Positions 1 to 8,091 are shown, counted from the first letter of the stretch. The stretch is DNA of 12,452 bases from Beroe ovata (GCA_946803715.1 CAMPET010000103.1:99635-112086); one strand, 5' to 3'. Notes: generated by a model from the letters alone, not told the origin. Numbers and translations: made by a program.

Positions 1-38
1 CAACATCACCCCCCCCCCTCCTGCGATAAGCTGGCAAT

Positions 39-71
39 GTGGCGTGATTGTGGCGTGATTGTGGCGTGATA
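39..71. repeat. 11-bp tandem repeat, three copies
   Basis: Three adjacent copies of GTGGCGTGATT, the last ending in A, followed by a decayed fourth start (GTGGTGTAG). It is a short minisatellite with no visible function. Confidence 0.8.
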
Positions 72-489
72 GTGGTGTAGTGCCGGAGTCTGGAGTTGGC
101 GTGTTTCCGCAGCGGGCCTAGGAATCGGCGCTAGTTCCGGGTGTGACAATTGCTCGATAGACTGATCACTCCATTATCAACAGCAGTCACAGGGCCGACA
201 TCATTTATTCAACTATTATAGGGCCCCCTGTCACCGGTATCATCATCAGGTTTTTATGAGTCCCCTCATTATAACGGAGCCTAGCTACTGTCGCACAATA
301 TCGGTCCTGAGATCAGGTTACCCGCAGGATTTCCATACCTATCCGTATATATGTATTTAAATTAATTATCTTACGAATCGGGTGTAATCAATAAAATATA
401 TATTGCAACTTAATGAAATGAACCCATGTCCTACGCGCCAGGCTATATCTTCCCCTCTCCCTCTCTTCTTCTCTTGTTGTATACAACCT

Positions 490-506
490 TGTGTGTGTGT
501 GTGTGT
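490..506. repeat. GT dinucleotide microsatellite
   Basis: An uninterrupted GT run, followed by a degenerate TTTGTGTTTGTG extension. It is simple-sequence DNA and produces spurious open frames on both strands. Confidence 0.85.
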
Positions 507-1386
507 TTGTGTTTGTGGACCGTGCTTTTGTTTGTTCCCGTGTGTGATTTGATATGGTTGGATATTGATGGATCAATAGAGCCCATGAACCGGTCCTATT
601 GTTTCATTATTAATGTTACCGAGGCTAGAAGACATTGTTTATTCACATTTGAACTATCCAATAGACGTGTAATCGCTCATAAAATGAATAGTCGCATTCT
701 TTGCCCCATCCTGTGTGCTCTACCTGTTGACACTATCCCAAACACCACTGATCATCTTGACACCACTTTTCTTTGCACCATATTCGCTTGGCACATCATC
801 ATGGCATTTCGTCAAGATCGGATGCATNGGAGGGGTGGAACCCCTGCTCCACCCTCTTACACTAGAGGTAGGGCGTAGAGAGGGGTTTGTATGGGTGTAA
901 TCGCTGAGGATTGGGTATTCTTGATATATTTTGATAAATCTTCGAGGAAATTCTCCTAAAAATAGGCTCTTGTCGAATCTGAGAAAGTTGTAACTCTGTT
1001 AGATGAAACTGAAGCAAACTCGGGTGACATCTATGACTTGTAAATAATGCGATCCCTTGTCTCAGGTGACACTTTGTCTGGGAAGTCGGGGTGGCAATGA
1101 CATCTGTCTTCACGCTGACACCCAACCCATTAGCGTCTCTCTCCAGACATCACAGGTCGGTTACTCCAACCCACAGTTACTGATAGCACGAGAAATTATT
1201 TTCTACCAGTAATAAGTCTGTATGTGTGTGTCAATAAGTAAGCGAAAGAAGCTAAATGGTCATAGAAGATAAATCTTCGGGATTCAGCCTCAAATTTATT
1301 CAATTTTTCGACGTTTCATCACAACCAATTACCAAAAGTTAGATCCCATTTCACCTCAACAAGCTTTTCATTTATTTACTCTTCAG

Positions 1387-1492
1387 ATCACTCTGATGCT
1401 AGATGTCCTGAACTGTTTCTACGTTGAGCCTAGTCCTTCCTCCAGCAGCGATCCAGCAATGAAATCCTCGAGCTCTCTTATTTCAGCCGCAG
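1387..1492 (+). other. Weak candidate exon, Ser-rich, unassigned
   Basis: The segment is preceded by a plausible acceptor (TTTACTCTTCAG) and followed by a good donor (GCAG then GTAAAT). Only one of the three forward frames stays open across it; that frame reads ITLMLDVLNCFYVEPSPSSS and then continues Ser-rich. I recognise no family. It does not match the PH-domain segment expected just upstream of the RhoGEF exon at 1986. It could be an alternative exon of that gene, an exon of another gene, or chance. Confidence 0.22.
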
Positions 1493-1676
1493 GTAAATAA
1501 TTAGTTATCTCAATTTTTTCTCAATTAACTGATTAATATTTGCGTAGTTGGACTTTATTTCTGATAGAAATATAGAAATTTCGATTGAACTATGTATAAA
1601 CCATCTGTTGTTGTGTAGAAAGTGCACCTAAGTGCAGTCTCATTCTGTACAGTATTTCATGAGGCGATGTCACACA

Positions 1677-1733
1677 GCTATACAATGTATAATGTATACA
1701 GTGTATATTATGCTATGCAATGTATAATGTATA
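1677..1733. repeat. Short direct repeat, CAATGTATAATGTATA type
   Basis: Two copies of a GCTAT(A/G)CAATGTATAATGTATA-like block start about 35 bp apart (near 1677 and 1712), separated by a TATAC-rich spacer. It is AT-rich sequence with no evident function. Confidence 0.65.
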
Positions 1734-1838
1734 GGTACATTGTGCCACAGTAATTGTACTTTGCGCCATGATATTTCAGTTCATTGTTTCGAAATGAGTG
1801 TCAAAATATTTGTATGGTATGATCAACAACACGAGAAT

Positions 1839-1905
1839 ATTGTGACTACACACAAGATTGTGACTACACACAAGATTGTAACTACAACATTGTGACTACA
1901 TCTTG
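1839..1905. repeat. 18-bp minisatellite
   Basis: Two exact 18-bp copies of ATTGTGACTACACACAAG (1839-1856, 1857-1874) are followed by two shortened copies (1875-1888 and 1889-1905). It lies about 80 bp before the first RhoGEF exon in the window, so it is probably intronic. Confidence 0.85.
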
Positions 1906-1985
1906 TAATCCAACATCACATTCCTACCAGCATGACGCATGACCCTTTAGAAATTACTTATGAATGTGCACACGTTATTTATNAG

Positions 1986-2624
1986 GAAGTTGATAGGAAG
2001 TGGCAAGTTGCAGTATAGGGGGAGGATAAATTTGGATCTTTGCCAGACGATTGATCTTCCTGATCATTCAGGTTTGATTACGAGAATTAGAGTGATCGGG
2101 AATCCTGATTTCAAGTTTCAATTTGAATTTCTCTATTTTGAATTCTGTCTCAGAATCCGGGATAGTGAATGGATGGAAGATGGAGAACACGGCAAAGCGG
2201 AAATGGATTGTTCTGATGTGCAAGAAACAGTCGGATAAAGATGCTTGGTTAAGCGCTTTCGATGAAGAGCGAAGAGTGGTTAGTATATCTTGATTTATAG
2301 TTATTGATAGAATATGAAGTCCCGGAAAACTCTTTCTGCGCTTGTGTCCGCGTTGTAAATCCTCAAGAGATCCATAATAACATTAAATCTGGTCAGGTTG
2401 AGCAGGATGAATTAAACAACTTCACTGTTCCTGAATCACAAAGACGTGCAGCGTACGTTCAAGTGTCCCGGTCTAAACAGAAGAAACTCGGACAGCTGTC
2501 TCAGAACTACAAATCAACATCGAATCTGAAAGAGAATCTACTCATCGATGAAACTTCTAAGGAGAATCGATTTAAGAAGACTAAGAGTTTCTCGAACAAA
2601 ATATTCATGAAGAAATCCAAGTGA
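1986..2624 (+). CDS. RhoGEF, collybistin/ASEF type, 3' end (three exons)
   Basis: This is the C-terminal part of a Dbl-family guanine-nucleotide exchange factor of the ARHGEF9/ARHGEF4/SPATA13 group. Exons are 1986-2071, 2154-2278 and 2397-2624 (stop TGA 2622-2624), with introns of 82 and 118 bp, GT-AG ends and phases that fit. The joined product reads through the second half of a PH domain: KLQYRGRINLD is the strand equivalent to YYKGRIDMD in collybistin, and WLSAFDEERRV is the C-terminal PH helix, like WLRAFREERKMV. After it comes a family-like segment, VPESQRRAAYVQVSRSKQKK, parallel to ISENQKRQAA. A lysine-rich tail ends the protein. The DH catalytic domain and first PH strands are not in the window. 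The N at 1983 directly precedes the acceptor AG (1984-1985). Family assignment comes from recalled similarity; which paralogue it is remains unclear. Confidence 0.85.
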
Positions 2625-2862
2625 CTGATTATGCATAAAATACTGTTTACTGATAGGCAAATTGTTTTGATCGATTTTATCTAAATTTAATTTAAATAAT
2701 TTTATATTCAGACTCTTTTCGATGGACTTACTTTTATTTGATTTATATTTTATTGAGATCGGTGTTTGTGTAACACTGATTGTTTAGAACAGTGGAATCG
2801 TTGGTGTGCTATGTTTCAAACAAGACTATTGGTTTGATTGTTTCGAGATTTTCGTACTTGGA

Positions 2863-2885
2863 AACCTTCAACAGATTTGAAGGTT
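2863..2885. other. Perfect 9-bp hairpin in RhoGEF 3' flank
   Basis: AACCTTCAA (2863-2871) and TTGAAGGTT (2877-2885) form a perfect inverted repeat around a 5-base loop. It lies about 240 bases after the RhoGEF stop, so it may be transcribed in the 3' UTR. Its role is unknown. Confidence 0.75.
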
Positions 2886-3064
2886 AATTTAACTATGCTG
2901 TACTGTTCTCATGAAGGACCAATATTGAATTATTGAATAACTTGAAACCAGCGGCCTATAGTGTCTCTTCTATTCCTCACATTGGGTATGGAAACGTACG
3001 TGCAATTATCCAACGCGATTTTGAGTAAGATGACATTTTCAATGTGTCGTCAAAACATAAGAAT

Positions 3065-3092
3065 GCGCGGCTCAGTCGGCGCTGAGCCGCGC
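3065..3092. other. GC-rich perfect 11-bp hairpin
   Basis: GCGCGGCTCAG (3065-3075) pairs perfectly with CTGAGCCGCGC (3082-3092) around the 6-base loop TCGGCG. The symmetry extends outward to ATGCGC and GCGCAT if a 2-base bulge is allowed. The block is almost all G/C in AT-rich surroundings. It could be a relic of a small inverted-repeat element, but no flanking target duplication is obvious. Confidence 0.85.
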
Positions 3093-3191
3093 GCATCAAA
3101 TTTCGTGAAGCGGACATCAACATTTGATGTGATTTTTTGTGCATACTCCGAATTAATTACATCATCGAAAAAAAATCGAATTATTGAAGGG

Positions 3192-3197
3192 AATAAA
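3192..3197 (+). promoter_or_regulatory. Possible polyadenylation hexamer AATAAA
   Basis: This is the only canonical AATAAA between the RhoGEF stop and PIGW. It could serve the RhoGEF transcript. A hexamer alone is weak evidence in AT-rich DNA. Confidence 0.35.
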
Positions 3198-3360
3198 ACA
3201 TTTTATAAAATTGGGAATGATTTTGATATTTTTGATTCACTGTATAGTGTATTCATTTTTTACAATTTTGTGTTGGAGTATAACAAACATGATGTTATGT
3301 CTACATAATTATGCCTGGTTTGGTTGAATGTTCTTTGCCTGAGTCTAACTATTCATCAGG

Positions 3361-4827
3361 ATGCTTTCATATGGACAGTTCCTTCACCTCATAGAACAAG
3401 ACCATCCAAATTGGATGTGTACCACACTGGATGTGTTTTGGATGGTTACATTGTCAGCTCTCATAGGACCAGTCACCTTGTTGTTCAGGGAAGGAGTTAA
3501 CAGTTTCTACGATTCTTCCAACTTGCTGTACCCCAAAAGATTTCTATTAGATGGCTTTAGCTTCCTCCTACCCGTTTGCCTCACTTTCACCATAAGTTCA
3601 GATCATATCATTCCATTACAATTGACTCTTGTATTGGTATCACTTTCATCTCTTTATGCCCTAAATAAACATAGTACAATATCACATCTGAATGCATTCC
3701 CATTCCATGGAAAAGGTCTTCCATTTCTCAATTCTTATAGAGCCATTGTAAACTTATGTACAATCATTGTCATTCTTGCTGTAGACTTCCCCCAGATATT
3801 CCCCCAGAAACATCTCAAGAGATATACTTCTGGGTTTTCTTTAATGGATACCGGTGTGGGCTCATTCATATTTTCACATGCATTAGTTGCTCCAGAAGCA
3901 AGAAATAAGGACAAGAAGGTATCCTTGTTAGCAAGAATCAGGGAATGTTTAGTATCTTCGTCCATGCTGCTGGCCTTAGGCTGTGGAAGATTCTTAGTAA
4001 CTTGGATAACAAATTATTCAGTTTCTGAGGAAGAGTATGGGAAACATTGGAATTTCTTCTTTACTTTGGCATGTGTCAAATTTCTAATCACAGTCATCTT
4101 GTCTACAGTGCCAAATAAACTTATGGAGTTTCCCTCATTCTTAGCATTGTGTATTGGTGTTGGTTATCAGGTTCTTTTGTCATATTTTGGGTTCAAGGAT
4201 TGGATCATCATTGGTGACAACAAGGATGGTTCTTATGACGGCAATTTTATTCATGCAAATAGACCAGGATTGTTCTCCACATTAGGCTACTGCTCATTAT
4301 ATCTGTTAGGTGTTGAGATTGGAAGGCTCATTTTTGGTGAAAGAGCAATATGGAAAGATGAATTGAAGTTATCCAGGAATCTGAGTTTCATTGTCATAGT
4401 TTGTGGAATGCTGACATTTTTCTCAAACTTTCATGTGGACAAATGTAGCAGAATGATAGCCAATCTAACATTTGTGCTATGGCAAGTAATGCACAACACA
4501 GCATTGCTGTTAGGTTCTCACTTGGTAGACATGGTTTGTGCTACATTATCCCATAAGGATGGATCTTTAATAATTCCAGGGCAATGTGAACTTTGTACAG
4601 ACAGAAAATCAATCCCATCATGTTCATGTCTGCTCTCCGCAATCAATAAGAATCAATTATTCTTTTTTATTGTTGGAAATGTTTTAACAGGACTTGTCAA
4701 CTTGTCAATCAAAACCGGGAATGTTTCTGAAGCTTCTGCCCTCCTCATAATTTTATCATATAGTGTGGTTGTTTGTGGAATAACTTGCATGCTATTTGTA
4801 TACAATATAAAAACGAAATTTTGGTAA
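3361..4827 (+). CDS. PIGW: PIGW/GWT1 inositol acyltransferase (GPI-anchor synthesis)
   Basis: A complete single-exon gene of 488 residues, close to the roughly 500 of animal PIGW. The enzyme acylates the inositol ring of GlcN-PI in the ER, an early step of GPI-anchor assembly. The protein is strongly hydrophobic throughout, with many predicted membrane spans as expected for the GWT1 family. Family signatures run in order: LAVDFPQIFP (about 139-148) then MDTGVGSFIF; YGKHWNFFFT (226-235); NRPGLFSTLGY (300-310); SRMIANLTFVLW (363-374); and NKNQLFFFIVGNVLTGLVNL (429-448). It ends in KTKFW, like the family's short polar tail. The ATG at 3361 has A at -3, and the N-terminus lines up with the family from CTTLDVF onward. 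No frameshift or stop is seen. An acceptor-like CAG lies two bases upstream, allowing a spliced 5' UTR. ZNF622 begins 201 bp downstream on the same strand. Confidence 0.95.
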   Translation: MLSYGQFLHLIEQDHPNWMCTTLDVFWMVTLSALIGPVTLLFREGVNSFYDSSNLLYPKRFLLDGFSFLLPVCLTFTISSDHIIPLQLTLVLVSLSSLYALNKHSTISHLNAFPFHGKGLPFLNSYRAIVNLCTIIVILAVDFPQIFPQKHLKRYTSGFSLMDTGVGSFIFSHALVAPEARNKDKKVSLLARIRECLVSSSMLLALGCGRFLVTWITNYSVSEEEYGKHWNFFFTLACVKFLITVILSTVPNKLMEFPSFLALCIGVGYQVLLSYFGFKDWIIIGDNKDGSYDGNFIHANRPGLFSTLGYCSLYLLGVEIGRLIFGERAIWKDELKLSRNLSFIVIVCGMLTFFSNFHVDKCSRMIANLTFVLWQVMHNTALLLGSHLVDMVCATLSHKDGSLIIPGQCELCTDRKSIPSCSCLLSAINKNQLFFFIVGNVLTGLVNLSIKTGNVSEASALLIILSYSVVVCGITCMLFVYNIKTKFW

Positions 4828-5028
4828 TGAGCTACTTTCTAATATTGTGTCAGAAATAACATTTAATTACTTTCATTGGTACCAATAAGACAGTAAATTG
4901 CTCCCGAATTTCATTGCAAACATCCCTGTTGCTGAACTCTTATAATTGATTTGATCAACATATTGATACTACTGCATTGTGCAAATATATTATAACTCGA
5001 GGAAATAATGATTTCATTTTCCTCAAGC
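4828..5028. other. PIGW-ZNF622 intergenic region (201 bp)
   Basis: This short spacer must hold the PIGW 3' end and the ZNF622 promoter and 5' UTR. I find no canonical AATAAA in it (only AATAAG and AATAAC strings). A TATA-like ATATATTATAA lies at about 4984-4994, some 35-45 bp before the ZNF622 ATG. Confidence 0.6.
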
Positions 5029-5953
5029 ATGGCATCTGAGTTGTTTACATGCTTGGCTTGCCAAGTAAGCTTCAAGGACAGTGACATGCAGAGACAACAC
5101 CATAAATCAGATTGGCATTGGTACAACCTCAAGAGAAAGGTTTGGATTTACTCCCAAATCTCTAAATAATTATTCATTTTTCATTGATATTAATGGATCA
5201 ATAGTTCTATTCATCTATTTTATTTCAGATTGTTTCTCTTCCTCCTGTCTCTCCAGATGACTTCAAAGCTAAAGTGCTCCAACAGAAGAAGAAGGAAGCC
5301 GACAGTTTAGTCGAACACCAGTATTATTGCGCTCATTGTAGGTATGCCTGGTTTGAATACTACTAATTTTGGTAGGATTTGGAGTTAACTTGCGACTTGT
5401 CATGAATTAGAGTGGTCTGAAGGTGCGTCATCCATGAACTTTTCCTGACCTAGTCGCCCTCATAGTTCACACTACTCCTTCAGAAAGAAGTTTAGCTCGG
5501 AAAACTCGTACAACTCTCACAAACGATCCAAGAAACACGTCCAACTTGCGGGAGTATCTGAAGATGCCGAGTCAGTCCTAAGTCAGAGTAATAGTCTCAC
5601 AGATAAGGAGAGAATCAGAGCCTTGAGTGGGGAAAAGGAGAGTACTTCAGAAGTCTCAGAGATGACTGAAATGGATGAGGTTGGAAAACTCACCACTCCC
5701 ATTTGGATAAGATAGTGCAGCTTGTATAGGTAGTATACTTGCAAATCCAAACCGATCTCTCTTATTCGATTCATGTCCCATCTCTAGGAAGAGTTGGAGG
5801 ACTTCGAAGGTCTTGGCGTGAACGAATGCCTGTTTTGTTGCCATTGGAGTCAGAATATGGAGAAGAATCTCAAGCATATGACGAAGGTTCACTCGTTCTT
5901 TATACCAGACACGGAGTATTGTGTCGACATTGCTGGGTTCATTACATACCTTG
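5029..5953 (+). CDS. ZNF622: ZNF622/REI1-type 60S maturation factor, first four exons
   Basis: ZNF622/REI1 proteins act in late cytoplasmic maturation of the 60S ribosomal subunit. Exons are 5029-5139, 5229-5341, 5484-5679 and 5788-5953, with compatible phases; introns are 89, 142 and 108 bp. They encode 195 residues plus one base of the next codon. Three zinc fingers are visible. Finger 1 is C8-x2-C11-x12-H24-x5-H30 (U1-like; DMQRQHHKSDWHWYNLKRK matches the family). Finger 2 is C71-x2-C74-x12-H87-x5-H93, built across the exon 2-3 junction. Finger 3 is C154-x2-C157-x12-H170-x4-H175, followed by HSFFIPDTEY. An acidic, Ser-rich linker separates fingers 2 and 3. The ATG sits in AGCATGG, a strong context. 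Sequence breaks off at ITYLG, where the family continues to a fourth CxxC finger and a conserved C-terminal half. Those exons are not in the window, because satellite DNA begins right after the donor GTAAGA. Confidence 0.92.
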
Positions 5954-5956
5954 GTA

Positions 5957-6463
5957 AGATTTCCGTGTTTTGCCTACCACAGGTTACAAATCATAATTTA
6001 GCCGTAGTTCACAGCAAAATATGTGAGTTCTGTTTGATCATAAAAAGGGTGGTTAGTGGTAGTGTGAGAGTAGGAGTGATGATTTGATCGGAAATTGGCG
6101 TCCCAAGTAACGATAAACTATTCATTGTAGGCCTCCAAAATCGAAGTATAAAAGTTTGGAGTCACTCACTTCACTCTTCCTATACTCAGATCTGCAACTC
6201 TGAAAAGAAATTGAAATTAACCTCGACTTACCGATGAGCTAGCTCAAAAATTCTAACGGATTCGAATTCTACGTCAAAAAATAGGCCAGGAGCACCTATT
6301 TCTAGTATGCACCCTGAAAAATTATTTTTTGGTGTCGGTGTGTCCCATTGATTTTCGCGTTTTTGTTGTGCTTGCTTCCCAGGGGATTGAATTCGTCATT
6401 TGGGCGTGGTTTCACGGCAAGTATGAACTTCAAATGATCGCAAAGAGGGTTGACACTTGTAGT
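5957..6463. repeat. Diverged, internally deleted left-edge satellite copy
   Basis: The sequence from about 5957 aligns, with many changes, to the monomer part that starts GATTTTCGCG in the core copies (for example CCGTGTTTTGCCT...CACAGG, ATTTAGCCGTAGTTCACAGCAA, TGATCATAAAAAGGG). From 6050 it matches closely (GTAGTGTGAGAGTAGGAG). A stretch of about 150 bp, between CTCAGATC and CTGAAAAGAAATTG in the consensus, is missing at about 6192. The copy stops in GTAGT at the N at 6464. Confidence 0.75.
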
Positions 6464-6464
6464 N

Positions 6465-6715
6465 CACTTCAATACTCAAAATAATTCCTTGCACTCCTTC
6501 TCACACACCTCAGCGAGTCTGCGAGTATTCCTGGCCACGGTGTCCGATCCGTCAGGGAATGATACCGGGTTCTTCACCCGGAACAGATGTCCGACCCGGG
6601 AACAGGGGATGATCTCCAGTCTGCCTCCGCACATCCAAATCTGGGGATAGGGGGAGGTCAGGACGGGGCTAGGAGTTGGTTGGTTAATGTTAAGCGTGTG
6701 CCGTGCGATTAGTTA
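6465..6715. other. Non-satellite segment interrupting the array
   Basis: About 250 bp with no similarity to the monomer, more GC-rich than its surroundings, containing the GALNT exon and short intron flanks. It carries a small hairpin, CCGGGT/ACCCGG (6565-6581), inside the exon. The satellite stops at GTAGT before the N at 6464. It resumes near 6716 at a different point of the monomer (CCTCGATTTCCCGATGAG), so about 300 bp of a monomer is absent between the two edges. Confidence 0.8.
6509..6640 (-). CDS. Single exon of a polypeptide GalNAc-transferase (GALNT)
   Basis: GALNT enzymes start mucin-type O-glycosylation in the Golgi by adding GalNAc to Ser/Thr. Read on the minus strand, this 132-bp segment encodes 44 residues in one open frame: [20 protein letters not shown], then [20 protein letters not shown], then RLAE. 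[20 protein letters not shown] is a hallmark of the family's catalytic domain; its His (residue 18 here) corresponds to a metal-binding His in known structures. The acceptor is excellent (pyrimidine-rich ...CTATCCCCAG before ATTTGG). After GAG comes GTGTGT, a usable donor, and reading on past it soon meets TGA. So it looks like an intact exon rather than a decayed copy. No neighbouring GALNT exon is visible: the expected next exon (lower coordinates) and previous exon (higher coordinates) are replaced by satellite DNA. It may be a captured exon, an antisense gene, or an assembly artefact. Confidence 0.85.
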
Positions 6716-7029
6716 GAATATTCCTCGATTTCCCGATGAGCTAGCTCAAAAATTCCTTCAGATTTGAATTCTACGTCAAAAAATAGGCCAGGAACACTTA
6801 TTTCTAGTACGTTCCCTATGAAATTATTTTTTGGTGTCGGTGTGTCCCATTGATTTTCGCGTTTTTGTTGTGCTTGCTTCCCAGGGGATGCAAATCGTCA
6901 TTTGGGCGTGGTTTCACGGCAAGTATGAACTTCAAATGATCGCAAAGAGGGTTGATACTTGTAGTGTGAGAGTAGGAGAGATGATTTAGTGAGAAAACAG
7001 AGTCGTCAGTGCCAGTTTAGTACTCATTT
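6716..7029. repeat. Partial satellite copy after the interruption
   Basis: The monomer resumes here in mid-unit and runs to the next anchor at 7030. It carries the full GTGTCCCATTGATTTTCGCG segment and several private substitutions (CCTTCAGATTTG, GTACGTTCCCTATG). The sequence after about 6856 is the start of the 531-bp twin repeat. Confidence 0.85.
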
Positions 7030-8091
7030 GAGACCCTCGAAATCGAAGCATAAAAGTGTGGAGTCATTCACTTCTTTTTTTATCGATACTCAGATCAGAG
7101 ACTCGAAGAAATTTTTTTGTACCATTTTCATGCAAAAACTACGCATTCCCATGTATTTTTGGACCCAGAATCGATTGCTGGTCGAATGTCGGCCCTATCT
7201 TGCTCCCCTGAGGTGCTGTTCGTCAGGTGACTTCTAAGCTGAAATCTGAAAAGAAATTGGAATTCACCTCGATTTCCCGATGAGCTAGCTCAAGAATTCC
7301 TACGGATTCGAATTCTACGTCAAAAAATAGGCCAGGAACACCTATTTCTAGTATGTTCCCTATGAAATTATTTTTTGGTGTCGGTGTTCGCGTTTTTGTT
7401 GTGCTTGCTTCCCAGGGGATGCAAATCGTCATTTGGGCGTGGTTTCACGGCAAGTATGAACTTCAAATGATCGCAAAGAGGGTTGATACTTGTAGTGTGA
7501 GAGTAGGAGAGATGATTTAGTGAGAAAACAGAGTCGTCAGTGCCAGTTTAGTACTCATTTGAGACCCTCGAAATCGAAGCATAAAAGTGTGGAGTCATTC
7601 ACTTCTTTTTTTATCGATACTCAGATCAGAGACTCGAAGAAATTTTTTTGTACCATTTTCATGCAAAAACTACGCATTCCCATGTATTTTTGGACCCAGA
7701 ATCGATTGCTGGTCGAATGTCGGCCCTATCTTGCTCCCCTGAGGTGCTGTTCGTCAGGTGACTTCTAAGCTGAAATCTGAAAAGAAATTGGAATTCACCT
7801 CGATTTCCCGATGAGCTAGCTCAAGAATTCCTACGGATTCGAATTCTACGTCAAAAAATAGGCCAGGAACACCTATTTCTAGTATGTTCCCTATGAAATT
7901 ATTTTTTGGTGTCGGTGTTCGCGTTTTTGTTGTGCTTGCTTCCCAGGGGATGCAAATCGTCATTTGGGCGTGGTTTCACATCAAGTATGAACATCAAATG
8001 ATCACAAAGAGGGTTGATACTTGTAGTGTGAGAGTAGGAGAGATGATTTAGTGGAAAAGCAGTGCCGTCAGTGCCCGTTTTTAACGTATTT
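7030..8091. repeat. Two 531-bp satellite copies (12-bp deletion type)
   Basis: Both copies lack 12 bp of the monomer, reading GGTGTCGGTGTTCGCG where others have GTGTGTCCCATTGATTTTCGCG. They share private variants such as GGGATGCAAATCG, TTTATCGATACTC and ATGCAAAAAC. The block from about 6856 to 7448 looks identical to 7387-7979, more than one period, so one copy arose from the other by a recent local tandem duplication. Confidence 0.88.

Larger units (their letters stand above)
1..1985. other. Upstream region without a recognisable gene
   Basis: I see no supportable coding sequence in this stretch, apart from a weak candidate exon listed separately. It contains a run of ten C (9-18), an 11-bp tandem repeat, a GT microsatellite, an AATAAA hexamer at 390-395, a TATAC-rich direct repeat (1677-1733) and an 18-bp minisatellite (1839-1905). 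Single N characters occur at 828 and 1983. The N at 828 is next to an imperfect inverted repeat (about 830-856, GGGGTGGA against TCCACCC). The earlier exons of the downstream RhoGEF gene (DH domain and first half of the PH domain) should lie upstream of 1986, but I could not find them here, so they are probably outside the window or lost at a gap. Confidence 0.6.
2625..3360. other. RhoGEF 3' flank / intergenic, hairpin-rich
   Basis: This holds the 3' untranslated and intergenic sequence between the RhoGEF stop and the PIGW start. It is AT-rich apart from one GC-rich hairpin. Perfect inverted repeats occur at 2863-2885, 3065-3092 and 3114-3130. The only canonical AATAAA is at 3192-3197, 568 bases after the stop; a CATAAA variant lies at about 2633. 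The sequence just before PIGW ends in ATTCATCAG, so a spliced 5' untranslated exon for PIGW is possible. The 115-residue open frame across 2961-3308 has no recognisable content and I do not call it. Confidence 0.6.

Noticed and set aside
426-878. 150-residue open frame on the plus strand
   Set aside because: It runs through a GT microsatellite and low-complexity sequence and an N, with no recognisable domain or splice support.
862-1125. 87-residue open frame on the minus strand
   Set aside because: No recognisable motif, and no splice or promoter context. A forward frame across the same region is also open, so openness is uninformative.
2961-3308. 115-residue open frame between RhoGEF and PIGW
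   Set aside because: AT-rich composition, crosses two hairpins, no family resemblance; fits intergenic DNA.
3311-5358. Shared 13-mer TATGCCTGGTTTG before PIGW (about 3311) and in ZNF622 intron 2 (about 5343)
   Set aside because: No similarity beyond the 13 bases; likely chance.
5954-6087. In-frame read-through after ZNF622 exon 4 containing KICEFC, which resembles the family's next finger (KICLWC)
   Set aside because: The DNA under it aligns with a diverged satellite monomer (CACGGCAAGTATGAACTTC region), spacing to YLG is wrong, no good acceptor gives a continuing frame, and the frame soon stops. The likeness is probably chance.
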